Source: a virus. Taken from it: a stretch of DNA of 39,630 bases. Positions 6,450-15,120 of this stretch are shown here, one piece after another (position 1 is the first letter of the stretch; every line of letters starts with the position of its first letter). The notes under the pieces were generated by a model that was not told where the DNA came from, searched no databases, and saw only the letters and a list, made by a program, of their open reading frames with translations. The position numbers and the translations under genes were made by a program. Location: IMG/VR virus record IMGVR_UViG_3300032893_000150, positions 1-39,630 of that record; one strand, written 5' to 3'.

Positions 6450-7549
6450 ACCGCCGGCGCCCGACGCTCGAAGAAATCAAGGCCGCGGCGAATGCGCGGC
6501 CCTATGACGTGCTGCATGCGCTCGGCATCAATGAGCGTCCACGATCGGGCGGCTATATCTCGATGTGCAATCCGGTCGAGAAAGACCGCCATCCAAGCTT
6601 CACCATCTGGCCCGATCGCGGCGGCATTCTCACGTTCAAGGATCATCGCGGCAACGCGCAAGGCGATATCATCGACCTGGTCGCCTACATCAAGGGCTGG
6701 TCTGACGGCGCGCGCAAAGGCCGCGCCGAAGCGCTGCGCTTTCTGTCCGATCTGCTCGGCCTCGAACGCCTCACGCCGGAGCAACGCCAGGCCGATCAGT
6801 CGCGCTCGATCGCGCGCGCGCAGCGCGAGCAAAAGCGCGCCGGCGAGGATCTGGCGACCAAACAGGCGCGGGCCTATGAGCTATTTATTCATGCCTCGGC
6901 GCAACAGGCCGGCGGCGTCGCCGATCTCTATCTGAAAGCCAGGGGCATTGATCTGGAAAGCCTGCCGCGCGGGGCGCGCGGCGGCATCCGCTGGCCTCAT
7001 TCAATCCGGCAAATCCATTCCTGCCCGCATCTGGAAAGCGGGCGCGAATTTCCGTGCATGATCGCAAGCTGCACGGATACGGGCACGCGCGATATCCTCG
7101 CCGTGCATCGAACCTGGCTGCAGCTCGGCCAAGGCTCGATCGTGAAAGCTAACGTGACGCCGAACCGGAAAGTGTGGCCGGATTTCCGCGGCCTGGTGAT
7201 CCCGCTCTGGCGCGGCGAAAGCGGCCTCTCGATCAAAGAAGCGATTGCGGCGGGCTTGCGTGAAACGCTGGTGCTCGCCGAAGGCATTGAGACGGCGCTG
7301 AGCGCGGCGATCGCGGCGCCGGCGTTCCGCACCTGGGCTTTTATCTCGCTGTCCAATCTGCAGAACGTCGTGCTGCCGGAGTGCATCGACAGCGTCATGC
7401 TCCATCGCGAAAACGATTTCGGCAACCGCGCCGCGGAGCTGGCGTTCGCGCGCGGCAAGGCGGCGCTGGAAAAACAAGGCCGGCCGGTCGCCGAGATAGC
7501 GGCGCTAGGCGGCAAGGATCTCAACGATACGCTAAGGGGGGCGGCATGA
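6446..7549 (+). CDS. DNA primase with CHC2-like and Toprim domains
   Basis: 367 residues. Residues 15-105 follow the DnaG/gp4-type zinc-binding region in outline (YISMCNPVEKDRHPSFTIW, then FKDHRGNAQGDIIDLVAYIKG), but only one Cys of the zinc set remains. Residues 275-365 are a Toprim domain (LVLAEGIETALSA with catalytic Glu279, then SLSNLQNVVLP). The usual D-x-D is reduced to HREND, with one Asp (324), so activity may differ from DnaG. It would synthesise primers for phage replication together with the helicase gene downstream. Confidence 0.8.
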   Translation: MNRRRPTLEEIKAAANARPYDVLHALGINERPRSGGYISMCNPVEKDRHPSFTIWPDRGGILTFKDHRGNAQGDIIDLVAYIKGWSDGARKGRAEALRFLSDLLGLERLTPEQRQADQSRSIARAQREQKRAGEDLATKQARAYELFIHASAQQAGGVADLYLKARGIDLESLPRGARGGIRWPHSIRQIHSCPHLESGREFPCMIASCTDTGTRDILAVHRTWLQLGQGSIVKANVTPNRKVWPDFRGLVIPLWRGESGLSIKEAIAAGLRETLVLAEGIETALSAAIAAPAFRTWAFISLSNLQNVVLPECIDSVMLHRENDFGNRAAELAFARGKAALEKQGRPVAEIAALGGKDLNDTLRGAA

Positions 7550-7833
7550 GCGCGCGGCTAACGCCATTGGAAGCAATCAACATCGCAATGCGAACGGCGC
7601 CCGATGATCTGCGCGCCACGGCCGCTGCCAGCCTTGCACTGATGGCGCTCGAACTCTGCGGCTACAAGATCGTGGCGGCCGATGAAGTCGCACTGGCGGA
7701 CGCGGCGCCGGCGAGCACCGTGCCGAAAGTGAAAATGCCGGAGAAATGGCCAAAGCAATGCGCGCGCTGCAACAAGATCAGAAACGATCGCGCGCACGCC
7801 GATGAATGCGACGATACGGCTTGCCCGATCTAG
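7546..7833 (+). CDS. Small protein with C-terminal zinc-ribbon-like motif
   Basis: 95 residues, ATG overlapping the primase stop. The first half is helical (LEAINIAMRTAPDDLRATAAASLALMALELCGY). The C-terminus has four Cys and a His in CARCNKIRNDRAHADECDDTAC, which could bind zinc. Not otherwise recognised; located between primase and helicase. Confidence 0.6.
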   Translation: MSARLTPLEAINIAMRTAPDDLRATAAASLALMALELCGYKIVAADEVALADAAPASTVPKVKMPEKWPKQCARCNKIRNDRAHADECDDTACPI

Positions 7834-7851
7834 CTTTGCGAGGGGGAAAAA

Positions 7852-8364
7852 ATGTCTAGACCAGTCACGCAAGATTGGGTTCATGATCTTCCGTTCATGC
7901 AGCAATCGGTGCTGCTGACGGCCGTTCGAGGCCCTGACGCCGTCCCGAAATATCACGCCTCTAAATACATCGTGCGCTGGTGTCGGCGCGCGATTTTAAT
8001 TTCCAGCTTCGCGCGCCGCCCAATCCTCAATCCCTATGAGGCCGATGGAGGATCGTTCTACGGGCCAAGCTGCGCCGAGCCACCAGATGGGCTTTGGGAA
8101 CCGCTGATGGACGTGCGAGCCGACGAATACGTGCGGTCGCTCGACGAGCTGCCGCACCATTTTCAAATGCACCTGATGCACGCTGCCGAGATCATCGGCT
8201 ATAAGCACTCGAACGCTCGCGTGCAAAAATGGTGGCACGGCTTTTATGTTCGCCTTGTCGCCGACATGCACCTTTTTCCGGAAAGCATGGTCGACCTCGA
8301 CACGCGGCTCGGCGATCGCCGCGATGGTTGGCTTGCGCGGGCTGACGTCGCGACGGTTGAATAG
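7852..8364 (+). CDS. Conserved-type phage hypothetical protein
   Basis: 170 residues, with a good ribosome site (GAGGGGG) before ATG 7852. Features: an N-terminal DWVHDLPFMQQSVLLTAVRGPD, an aromatic centre, and a helix LPHHFQMHLMHAAEIIGYKH followed by WWHGFYVRLVADMHLFPESM. The pattern looks familiar from phage genomes, but no function is known to me. It lies between primase and helicase genes, so a role in replication or nucleotide metabolism is a guess only. Confidence 0.65.
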   Translation: MSRPVTQDWVHDLPFMQQSVLLTAVRGPDAVPKYHASKYIVRWCRRAILISSFARRPILNPYEADGGSFYGPSCAEPPDGLWEPLMDVRADEYVRSLDELPHHFQMHLMHAAEIIGYKHSNARVQKWWHGFYVRLVADMHLFPESMVDLDTRLGDRRDGWLARADVATVE

Positions 8365-8382
8365 AGCGGCGACTTGGCTTCG

Positions 8383-10278
8383 ATGGCTGAAAAAAGAGAA
8401 ACGGCTGACGGCAAGGCGGCGGTCGCGGCTTCGATCAACGATGCGCGGCGCAAGCTGGCCAGGCGCAAAAAGTACGATGATCCGCCGCCGCATCAGGCGC
8501 GCGATGACGCGCTGCCGGGCAAGTGGACGAAGAACGATCTCGGCCTGCCGGTCGAAAGCAAATGCCCGGTCGAGCCGCTCGGCCGCGAGGGCGCGTTCTA
8601 TCACTTGATGGACAGCGCCGGACAATTCCGATCGTTCACCGCGTCCGATTTTTCTCATTCCGGCATCCAAGACCTGTTCGCGCGCGCGCCGAATTGGCCG
8701 AAATGGTGCGCGCCGCGCTTCGGCCGCGCGCCGGCGGCGAAGGAAGGCGAGCCGCCGCCGCCGCCGCCGATCAAGAGTTTTCAAGACGACGATATCCGCG
8801 AAATGCTGATGAAGGCGTGCAGCGACGTCGGGCAATTCTCGGCCGACAACAAGCTGCGCGGGCGCGGCGCCTGGCGGCTGCGCGACGGCGGCCTGATCTA
8901 TCACGCCGGCGAAGAACTGTGGCGCTGCGAGCTGCGCGCCGGCGTGCCGTTCTGGCGCTGCGAACCTACCGGCATGATCGAAAACCAGCTCTATCCGCTG
9001 TTGCCCGAAATTCCCGCGCCCTGGGATCAGCCGATGAGCGCGGCCGATAATCCCGCCGGCGCGCTGCTCGAAACATTCCGCAAATGGAATTTCGAGAAGC
9101 CCGACGTCGATCCGGTCTTGCTGCTCGGCTGGCTCGGGACGGCGTTCCTTGGCGGCGCGCTCGATTGGCGATCGGCGATCTTGCTGGTGGGCGACAAAGG
9201 CACCGGCAAATCGACGCTGCAGGATGGCTTGAAAGCGCTGTTCGGCGATGCGCTGTTTCACTCGGCCGACACCACGGCCGCCGGCATCTATCAGAAGATG
9301 GCGCATGACGCGCGGCCGGTCGCGGTCGATGAGCTGGAAGCCGGCGCCGACAATCGCAAGGTCAATGCCGTGATCCAGCTCATGCGCGCGGCATCATCGG
9401 GCGCGCTCGCCTCGCGCGGCGGCGCCGATCATCACGGCGTCGAATTCCAGATGCGTTCGGCGTTCCTGTTCTCGGCGATCAACAATCCGCTGCAGTCATC
9501 GCAAGACCTGTCGCGCGTCGCGATCTTGCGGCTGCGCCCGCTGGACAAAGACCAGGCGATGCCGCCGCCGATCGACGCCGACACCGCGGGGCGCAAAATC
9601 CTGGCGCGCTTGATGGCGCAATGGCCGCGCTTCCAAGAGATTTACGAAGTCTATGCCGGCGCGCTGTCGAGTGGCGGCCATGACGCGCGCGGCCAGAAAA
9701 CCTACGGCACGCTGCTCGCCTGCGCCGATCTCATGCTCGGCCCGGAGCTGGCGGCGCAGCTCGATGTACCATTGACGGAAGACCCGGCCTATTGGGCCGA
9801 CAAGCTTGCCGCCGACAAGCTGCCGGAGGTCGAAGACGCGATGCAGAACTGGCGCGCGTGCTTGACCTGGCTGCTGACGGCGCAAGTGCAGCAATGGCGC
9901 AACGGCGCGCGCACGACAGTCGGCAAATTGCTGTCCGATCTCGAAGCGCAGAAGGACGATTTCGATTATCACAAGGCGAAGGATGAGCTGGCGCTTACCG
10001 GGCTGGGCCTCTTGGTGCCCGGCGACGTCGCCGATATGAAACTCGGCTATGTGCTGGCCGTGCCGAACAGCTCGCCGCTGGTCGCCAAGCTTTTCGAGGG
10101 CACGCAATGGGGCGGATCGCCCGGCGCCGGCGGCCCCTGGAAAGATGCGCTGCGCCAGGCGCCGGCGAATGTCGCGATCAGCGATAAGAAATTGAACCGC
10201 ATCACGATTGGCGGCGTGCAAACGCGCTGCACCCTGATCGTGCTCAAAAATTTCCACGAAGCGCCGGAGCGCGGATGA
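8383..10278 (+). CDS. P-loop replicative helicase (D5/VirE-like primase-helicase)
   Basis: 631 residues from ATG 8383; an in-frame TTG at 8374 is less likely. The N-terminal region is basic and Pro-rich (a run of eight Pro around residue 126). The ATPase core begins near residue 240: Walker A GDKGTGKST at 270-278, Walker B PVAVDELEAG about 40 residues on, and a sensor-like FLFSAINNPL with following Arg residues. This matches phage superfamily 3/D5-type helicases seen beside Toprim primases. The overall length is normal. Its stop overlaps the methylase start by four bases. Confidence 0.8.
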   Translation: MAEKRETADGKAAVAASINDARRKLARRKKYDDPPPHQARDDALPGKWTKNDLGLPVESKCPVEPLGREGAFYHLMDSAGQFRSFTASDFSHSGIQDLFARAPNWPKWCAPRFGRAPAAKEGEPPPPPPIKSFQDDDIREMLMKACSDVGQFSADNKLRGRGAWRLRDGGLIYHAGEELWRCELRAGVPFWRCEPTGMIENQLYPLLPEIPAPWDQPMSAADNPAGALLETFRKWNFEKPDVDPVLLLGWLGTAFLGGALDWRSAILLVGDKGTGKSTLQDGLKALFGDALFHSADTTAAGIYQKMAHDARPVAVDELEAGADNRKVNAVIQLMRAASSGALASRGGADHHGVEFQMRSAFLFSAINNPLQSSQDLSRVAILRLRPLDKDQAMPPPIDADTAGRKILARLMAQWPRFQEIYEVYAGALSSGGHDARGQKTYGTLLACADLMLGPELAAQLDVPLTEDPAYWADKLAADKLPEVEDAMQNWRACLTWLLTAQVQQWRNGARTTVGKLLSDLEAQKDDFDYHKAKDELALTGLGLLVPGDVADMKLGYVLAVPNSSPLVAKLFEGTQWGGSPGAGGPWKDALRQAPANVAISDKKLNRITIGGVQTRCTLIVLKNFHEAPERG

Positions 10279-11114
10279 ACATCGAAGTTCGCAGGCCGGT
10301 GATGCGCTACCACGGCGGCAAGTTTCGGCTTGCGCCGCGGATCATTGAGCATTTCCCGATGCACCGGATTTACGTCGAGCCGTTCGGCGGCGCGGGCTCC
10401 GTCTTGATGCGCAAGGAACGTTCTTTCGCCGAAGTCTATAACGACCTGGACGGCGAAGTGGTCAACGTGTTTCGCGTGCTGCGCGATCCGGAGAAGGGCG
10501 AGCGGCTGCGCCAATTGCTCGAGCTGACGCCATGGGCGCGCGAAGAATTTAAACTCACCTACGAGCCTGCGGACGATCCTGTGGAGCAAGCCAGGCGCAC
10601 GATCGCGCGCGGCTTCATGGCGCACGGCTCGACGTCGGTGCGGCTCAATAGGACGGGCTTTCGCGCGAAGAATTATCGCCGCAATCAGACCGGCGCCGGC
10701 GATTGGAAAAGCTATCCCGATGCGGTCCCGGCCTTCGTCGAACGGCTGCAGGGCGTCACGATCGAGTGCCGGCCGGCGCTCGAAATCATCACGCAACAGG
10801 ACAGCCCGGAAACCCTGTTTTTTTGCGATCCGCCTTACGTGCATGCGACGCGCTCGGCGCTGGCGCACAAGGGCGGCCCGAACGATTGCTGCTATCGCCA
10901 CGAATTGAGCGACGACGATCACCGCGCGCTCTTGCTAAAGCTTCGCGACGTCGCCGGCATGGTGATCCTGTGTGGCTACGAGAACGAAATCTATGCCGAC
11001 CTGGTCGGCGATTGGGATCTGCGCAAATTGGATGCGACCGCTGACGGCGGCATCAGCCGCACGGAATGCCTCTGGCTCAATCCGCCGGCCGCGCGCGCCG
11101 GCCGCCTGCTCTAG
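10275..11114 (+). CDS. D12-class DNA adenine N6-methyltransferase
   Basis: 279 residues. Conserved motifs are in place: RYHGGK at 11-16, VEPFGGAGS (motif I, AdoMet binding) at 34-42, YNDLDGEVVNVFRVLR, and the catalytic DPPY at 185-188 (FFCDPPYVHA). This is the Dam/M.DpnII-type family, usually methylating adenine in GATC. GATC is common in this genome while GANTC is almost missing, so GATC is the likelier target. No cognate restriction enzyme is adjacent, so it is an orphan enzyme for self-protection or regulation. Last gene of the early operon. Confidence 0.9.
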   Translation: MNIEVRRPVMRYHGGKFRLAPRIIEHFPMHRIYVEPFGGAGSVLMRKERSFAEVYNDLDGEVVNVFRVLRDPEKGERLRQLLELTPWAREEFKLTYEPADDPVEQARRTIARGFMAHGSTSVRLNRTGFRAKNYRRNQTGAGDWKSYPDAVPAFVERLQGVTIECRPALEIITQQDSPETLFFCDPPYVHATRSALAHKGGPNDCCYRHELSDDDHRALLLKLRDVAGMVILCGYENEIYADLVGDWDLRKLDATADGGISRTECLWLNPPAARAGRLL

Positions 11115-11333
11115 CTCTCCCGCTTTCATCTGTTTGATCGAGATCGGTGCGCCGATTGTGCATTCTCGTTTTTGCGTTCTCCCGCACCCGCGCCCTTTTG
11201 GGGTCGAAAAGAAATCCGGGCGCCGCTGATCGCGGCGAAAGGCTGATTTCCTATTGCGAGCAACGATTGACGCACTTGCGGCCGTGCCAGCGTCACGCGG
11301 TCTTGCGCTCGAAGCGGCGGGCGCGGGGTGGGG

Positions 11334-11575
11334 AGACACCGATCAAGCGTGGTGTCTTCGGCGGTGTCTAAGCCGCAAAGCGCTGATTTCTCGGCACAAT
11401 TCGGATGAAAAGACACGCTAGACACCTAGACACCGAAGAAGCCTTCGCGCGCGCGCGCGCGCGCGCGTCACGAGAGCATGAGGTGTCTAGGTGTCTGAGG
11501 TGTCTAAAATCAGAAAGAGGCGCGGCCGATCAATCGCTTGGCGTTAGACACCTTGCCAGACACCGCCAAGACACC
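11334..11575. repeat. Cluster of AGACACC / GGTGTCT heptamers
   Basis: Eleven exact copies plus one with a single mismatch (11411-11417) in 242 bp. Minus orientation (AGACACC): 11334, 11420, 11428, 11546, 11558, 11569. Plus orientation (GGTGTCT): 11351, 11363, 11482, 11490, 11499. They come in runs of same-orientation triplets spaced 8-12 bp, alternating in direction. About five copies would be expected by chance in the whole genome. A multimeric DNA-binding protein, such as TerS at a pac site or a late activator, is the likely reader. Confidence 0.8.
11446..11467. repeat. 22-bp uninterrupted CG alternation
   Basis: Eleven CG dinucleotides in a row, between inverted groups of the heptamer cluster. 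Alternating purine-pyrimidine DNA of this kind can adopt Z-form under negative supercoiling. It is also prone to length variation. Confidence 0.85.
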
Positions 11576-11619
11576 GCGCGAAGCGAATTAAATATTGCCG
11601 TTTATTCGCCGGGTGCCGC

Positions 11620-12195
11620 ATGAGCGCGAACGATGGCGCGCGCGGCGTGGTCGCCGATGCGATTTCAGGGGCGGCTGCGGGGATTGCGGAGGCCGAAAAA
11701 TCCGCGGCCGGCGAGCAACTGCCGATGTTCGAGGTTCCGACGCGCCACACGGGCGCGCGCGCGGCCGAGCTGCAGCGCGCGATCGAGCACAAGCGCGAGC
11801 GCGGCAGGCCGCCAGGCGCGACCAACAAGGCGACGGCGCAGATGCGCGAGTATCTGCTCGGCCGCGGCATCAATCCGCTGCAGGCGATGATGCAATGGGC
11901 GCTGCACACGCCGACGTCGCTCGCGGCCGAGCTGGGCTGCACCAGGTTGGAAGCGTTCGATCGGCTGCGGGATCTGTGGGCCGAGCTGGCGCCTTACTTC
12001 TCGCCGAAAATGGTGCCGCTCGACGGCGATGGCCGGCCAATTCCGACGTTCCTGATGCAGTTCGGAGCGTTCGGAGCGACGCCGCAAGCCGGCGGACGCG
12101 CCCCGTGGAATTACCTGGAGGATCAACAGGTTATCGACGCCACGCCGCAAGTGTCTCACGGCGCTGTGTCTCACGAAGGCGAGAAACCCGCATGA
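11620..12195 (+). CDS. terS: Terminase small subunit candidate
   Basis: 191 residues. A flexible N-terminus is followed by a basic segment with an AT-hook-like RGRPPGATNK (about 64-73) and then helices (MREYLLGRGINPLQAMMQWAL; LAAELGCTRLEAFDRLRDLW) of HTH character. It is assigned from position: directly before terL and directly after a repeat cluster that could be its binding site. TerS proteins are poorly conserved and I cannot confirm the family from sequence. The 3' end contains two GTGTCTCAC words (12151, 12166) that are also found beside attP. Confidence 0.6.
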   Translation: MSANDGARGVVADAISGAAAGIAEAEKSAAGEQLPMFEVPTRHTGARAAELQRAIEHKRERGRPPGATNKATAQMREYLLGRGINPLQAMMQWALHTPTSLAAELGCTRLEAFDRLRDLWAELAPYFSPKMVPLDGDGRPIPTFLMQFGAFGATPQAGGRAPWNYLEDQQVIDATPQVSHGAVSHEGEKPA

Positions 12196-12506
12196 AATGG
12201 GGCTTTCTCGCGTGCCATCCAGCTAATCCGAAATCACCGGCCAGGCGCTGCGCCTTGGGCTGCGCGCGCGATGTCCCGGCGCGCGGCCGTTCCGCTCGGC
12301 GCTGCCTGGCTGTGATGGTGCCCCCCCGGTCCCGCCGGGGGGGCATACCCCCAAAGTCCGCCCTCGCGCCCGCCGCCGGGTGTCTGCAAACATTCTCCAG
12401 ACCGATCGGAGATGGACGCAGGCGCGCGATCAAAAAAAATTCGCGACAGGGGCGCGGGGAAGCCGCGCGCGCGAGCAAACAAAAACGCCGTCAGGTTTCC
12501 CCATGA
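12192..12506 (+). CDS. Possible small gene filling the terS-terL gap (doubtful)
   Basis: 104 codons that start in ATGA overlap with the terS stop and end in ATGA overlap with the terL start, exactly as the other coupled genes here do. Against it: the product is extremely Arg/Ala/Pro/Ser-rich with no clear fold, and a very stable hairpin (12319-12345) lies in the middle. It could be a genuine short coupled ORF, or non-coding leader DNA whose reading frame is accidental. Confidence 0.25.
   Translation: MKWGFLACHPANPKSPARRCALGCARDVPARGRSARRCLAVMVPPRSRRGGIPPKSALAPAAGCLQTFSRPIGDGRRRAIKKNSRQGRGEAARASKQKRRQVSP
12319..12345. other. Very stable GC hairpin between terS and terL
   Basis: Perfect 11-bp arms TGCCCCCCCGG and CCGGGGGGGCA around a 5-base loop TCCCG. 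No T-run follows (the next bases are TACCCCC), so it is not a standard intrinsic terminator. It may set the TerS:TerL ratio by attenuation or protect RNA ends, or it may be part of the packaging site. The remaining 12196-12502 stretch otherwise shows only the doubtful ORF and one GGTGTCT at 12379. Confidence 0.8.
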
Positions 12507-14119
12507 CGGCGCAGCAACAAATAGATTTTGGCTCGCTCAACGATCATCTGCGCGCCTGCGATCCTGGGGAAAACCTGGCGCGATCGCTCGCGAGCAATGC
12601 CGCGGACGATGAGTTGCGATCGGAGTTCAGAAAAACCGCGGCCAGCGGCTCGATCGACATGACGCAAAGCGCCGGGCCGATCTCGGATGCGTATATTCTC
12701 TCAACGGCGCCGGTGTCGCTGATAACCGGGCCTGGCGGCTCGGCAAAAACGACATCATCGGTCAAGAAGTCGTTGCTTGAGACTGCCCGCATCTACCCCG
12801 GTTCCGACGGAGTGCGCCGCTATGTGCTCGGCGCCTTTCGCCAGAACTACAAAAATTTGTGGTCGGCGACAATCCCTCAGTGGTGGAAAATTCTGCCGCA
12901 GGATCTGCCGGGCTCGACCTGGACCGGCGCCAAGCCGCGGCCGGCCGAGCACATCATCAATTTTGAAGATAACTGGGGGCGGTGCCAGCTCATCGCGCGC
13001 TTCGAGGCGTTCGGCGACATGGCGGATCCGGAAGATCTGCTCGGCAAGGAATTTACCGACGTCTATCTCAACGAAATGAGCACGTTTGAAAAAATGTTGC
13101 TCATCGGTTTGATTGATCGTGTCGGCCGCGATCCGCCGCGCGCTGTGATCCGCCGCAGCGGCAGGATCTTCGGCGATGCCAATGCGCCCGACGTGCTGAA
13201 TTATTGCTACACGGATTTTTACGAAGCGACCAACAGCTCTGGCCCTGGCGTGTTCAGCGCGCCGAATGGTTACACGCTATTCCGGCAACCTGGCGGCCTC
13301 GATCCCGGCGCCGAGAATATCCGCATTGTCGGCCGCGAATATTATTTGAACACTGTGCGGACGCTCGGCGCGAACCATTGGCGCGTCAAGCGCATGGTGC
13401 ATGCGCGGCCCGGCTTCACGCGCGACAACGATCCCGTTTATGAGGAATGGGACGATGAGCGCAACGTGTCGCCGCAACCACTCGAAGCGACAAAACATTT
13501 ACCGATCGTCGTTGGCGAGGATGGCGGCTTCACGCCGAGCGCGGTCTATATGCAATTCGTCGGCCGCCAGTTGCGCATTCTCGATGAGATCGCGATGGAG
13601 CGCGGCGGCATGGAAGAATTGGGCGACGCGATGCTCGAACTCGAAGCGCGGCGCTTTCGCGGCTGCGAATTTTTCGATAGCTGCGATCCGTCGATGGCCG
13701 CCGGCGAAGATCTCGAAAAGGGTTCCGATCGGCGACGTCTCGGCGAGCGCATCGGCCGCGAAGTGCATTGCGCGCCGACCAACGATTTCGGCCGCCGGCG
13801 CGAGGCGGTGCGGATCTATCTCACGCGCACGCTCGACGGCGGCCGGCCCGGCCTGTTGCTCGATCCGCGCTGCAAAGGGCTGCGCCGCGGCTTCAATCAG
13901 ACTTATCATTTCGCGCGCACCAAGGGCACCAACGATCTCTCGCGCGTCGAAAAGACGCCGGATAGTCATCCGCACGACGGTTTGCAATACGGCGCGCTGC
14001 AGAGCGGCACCGACGAAGCGACCAAGCGGCAGTCGGAACGCGATCGCGACCAGCAACAGCGCCGCAACGAAGCGCGCGAGCAGCCGCGACGCAATCCTTT
14101 GGCGAGGGCGCGGCGATGA
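12503..14119 (+). CDS. terL: Terminase large subunit
   Basis: 538 residues from ATG 12503 (an upstream GTG at 12380 is less likely because the intervening region looks non-coding). ATPase: Walker A-like LITGPGGSAKTTSS (residues about 74-87), then VLGAFRQNYKNLWSATIPQW, and Walker B DVYLNEMSTF with the catalytic Glu. The nuclease half shows FDSCDPSM and a late SHPHDGLQYG, giving metal-binding Asp residues. This is the terminase type seen in T7/BPP-1-like podoviruses of proteobacteria. It packages DNA through the portal. The stop overlaps the next gene by four bases. Confidence 0.92.
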   Translation: MTAQQQIDFGSLNDHLRACDPGENLARSLASNAADDELRSEFRKTAASGSIDMTQSAGPISDAYILSTAPVSLITGPGGSAKTTSSVKKSLLETARIYPGSDGVRRYVLGAFRQNYKNLWSATIPQWWKILPQDLPGSTWTGAKPRPAEHIINFEDNWGRCQLIARFEAFGDMADPEDLLGKEFTDVYLNEMSTFEKMLLIGLIDRVGRDPPRAVIRRSGRIFGDANAPDVLNYCYTDFYEATNSSGPGVFSAPNGYTLFRQPGGLDPGAENIRIVGREYYLNTVRTLGANHWRVKRMVHARPGFTRDNDPVYEEWDDERNVSPQPLEATKHLPIVVGEDGGFTPSAVYMQFVGRQLRILDEIAMERGGMEELGDAMLELEARRFRGCEFFDSCDPSMAAGEDLEKGSDRRRLGERIGREVHCAPTNDFGRRREAVRIYLTRTLDGGRPGLLLDPRCKGLRRGFNQTYHFARTKGTNDLSRVEKTPDSHPHDGLQYGALQSGTDEATKRQSERDRDQQQRRNEAREQPRRNPLARARR

Positions 14120-14631
14120 TCGTGCATGCGGCGAGCGAAACGTGCATCCGCCATGTATTTCGGCATCTGCCGCCGGAGCGCGTCGCCGAAATGTCGGCGA
14201 CGTCCTGGCAGGATAACGCCGAACTGATTGGGCAGGATCTGGTGATGCTGTGCCAGGCTTCGGCCCACGAAGGCCGGCCGGTGCCGATGTTCATGCTGCG
14301 CCCGAATGGCGAGCTGCCATGCGCGATCGTTGGCGTGGTGCCGTTCGGTCCAGGCCTCGGCGGCATGATCTGGGCGGCTACGCCGGAATGGCCGGATCTC
14401 GCGATTGCCTCGCATCGCTGGTGGCGCACGTTTTTCCTGCCGAAAGTGCTGCAGCCGGTCTATCGCCGCGTCGAATTTACCGCGCTTGCCGGCGACGATG
14501 CCTCTCGGCGCTGGCTCAAGCTTCTAGGGTTTACGGAAGAAGGCATCGCCTATCGTCAGGGCAAACGCGGCGAGGATTTCGTGCATTGCGCCTGGCTTAA
14601 TCCAGATCCAAAGGTCGGCCTCCATGTGTGA
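14116..14631 (+). CDS. GNAT-fold virion protein, T7 internal protein A-like
   Basis: 171 residues with an acyltransferase-like layout: beta strands around PCAIVGVVPFGPGLGGMIWAAT, then LQPVYRRVEFTALAGDDASRRWLKLLGFTEEG, where the RWLKLLGF helix followed by E-x-x-x-Y is typical of the C-terminal half of GNAT domains. No clear acetyl-CoA R-x-x-G-x-G loop, so catalysis is doubtful. Phages with T7-like heads often carry such a protein next to terL (T7 gp13 type). Confidence 0.6.
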   Translation: MIVHAASETCIRHVFRHLPPERVAEMSATSWQDNAELIGQDLVMLCQASAHEGRPVPMFMLRPNGELPCAIVGVVPFGPGLGGMIWAATPEWPDLAIASHRWWRTFFLPKVLQPVYRRVEFTALAGDDASRRWLKLLGFTEEGIAYRQGKRGEDFVHCAWLNPDPKVGLHV

Positions 14632-14929
14632 CGTCGGCAAAGCGGTCAGCCGCGCCTTCGGCATCGGGCCGTCCGGCGGCGAGATCTCGGCGACGGAGCA
14701 GGCGCAGGCAGAGGCCTTGGACGCCTCGAACACGGCGACTGCGGCGCTCACCAAGGCGATCAACGATGCCACGGCCGCCTCGCTGCCGGTTCTCGACAAT
14801 CCATCCGCGCTCGCGGCCAACAAGCAGCAAATGCAAAAGCTGCTTGGCCAGCAGGGCGCGGCCTGGGCGTTCGGTAACGCGCCGACAGTCGCGCCAACTG
14901 TCGCCACGCGGGCTTTGAGCGGCGCTTAA
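14624..14929 (+). CDS. Hypothetical virion-module protein
   Basis: 101 residues, overlapping the previous gene by eight bases. Ala/Ser/Thr-rich, with a helical stretch (SATEQAQAEALDASNTATAAL) that resembles internal virion or small head proteins; a short MCDVGKAVSRAFGIGPSGG start. No recognised domain. Confidence 0.6.
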   Translation: MCDVGKAVSRAFGIGPSGGEISATEQAQAEALDASNTATAALTKAINDATAASLPVLDNPSALAANKQQMQKLLGQQGAAWAFGNAPTVAPTVATRALSGA

Positions 14930-14943
14930 CCGGAGATCTCATA

Positions 14944-15120
14944 ATGTTCGACAAATTCTCGGATGAAGCGCTGAAAGCGGCGCATGACGCTTTGAGCGAT
15001 CAGGCGCACGCGCGGCCCCCGCTCGAAGTGCTGATGAAAGCGGCGATCCCGCTGATGCGCGAGCTGATCGGCAAGGAGCTGGAAGGCCGCAAGCCCAAAG
15101 GCGATCCTAAAAGTCGCTGA
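14944..15120 (+). CDS. 58-residue hypothetical protein
   Basis: A short gene with a good ribosome site (CCGGAGATCTCATA before ATG 14944). The product is a helical, charged protein (FSDEALKAAHDALSDQ; MRELIGKELEGRKPKGD). It lies between head genes; no family recognised. Confidence 0.55.
   Translation: MFDKFSDEALKAAHDALSDQAHARPPLEVLMKAAIPLMRELIGKELEGRKPKGDPKSR

Larger units (their letters stand above)
11115..11619. promoter_or_regulatory. 505-bp non-coding region before terminase: candidate late control, pac or origin region
   Basis: No convincing gene. It holds a dense cluster of AGACACC/GGTGTCT heptamers (11334-11575), a 22-bp CG alternation (11446-11467), and a GATTGACG element at 11265-11272 that matches the -35 of the repeated phage promoter but lacks a clear -10. 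Between the early and late operons this is where a late promoter and the packaging start site would be expected. Confidence 0.55.

Noticed and set aside
11405-11623. Plus-strand ORF of 72 codons across the heptamer cluster
   Set aside because: The reading frame runs through the CG alternation (Ala-Arg repeat) and the heptamers, with no ribosome site; the repeats explain the sequence better.
12380-12502. Upstream GTG start for terL
   Set aside because: The extra 41 residues are Arg/Lys-rich and unlike terminase N-termini, and the ATG at 12503 fits the overlapping-gene pattern.
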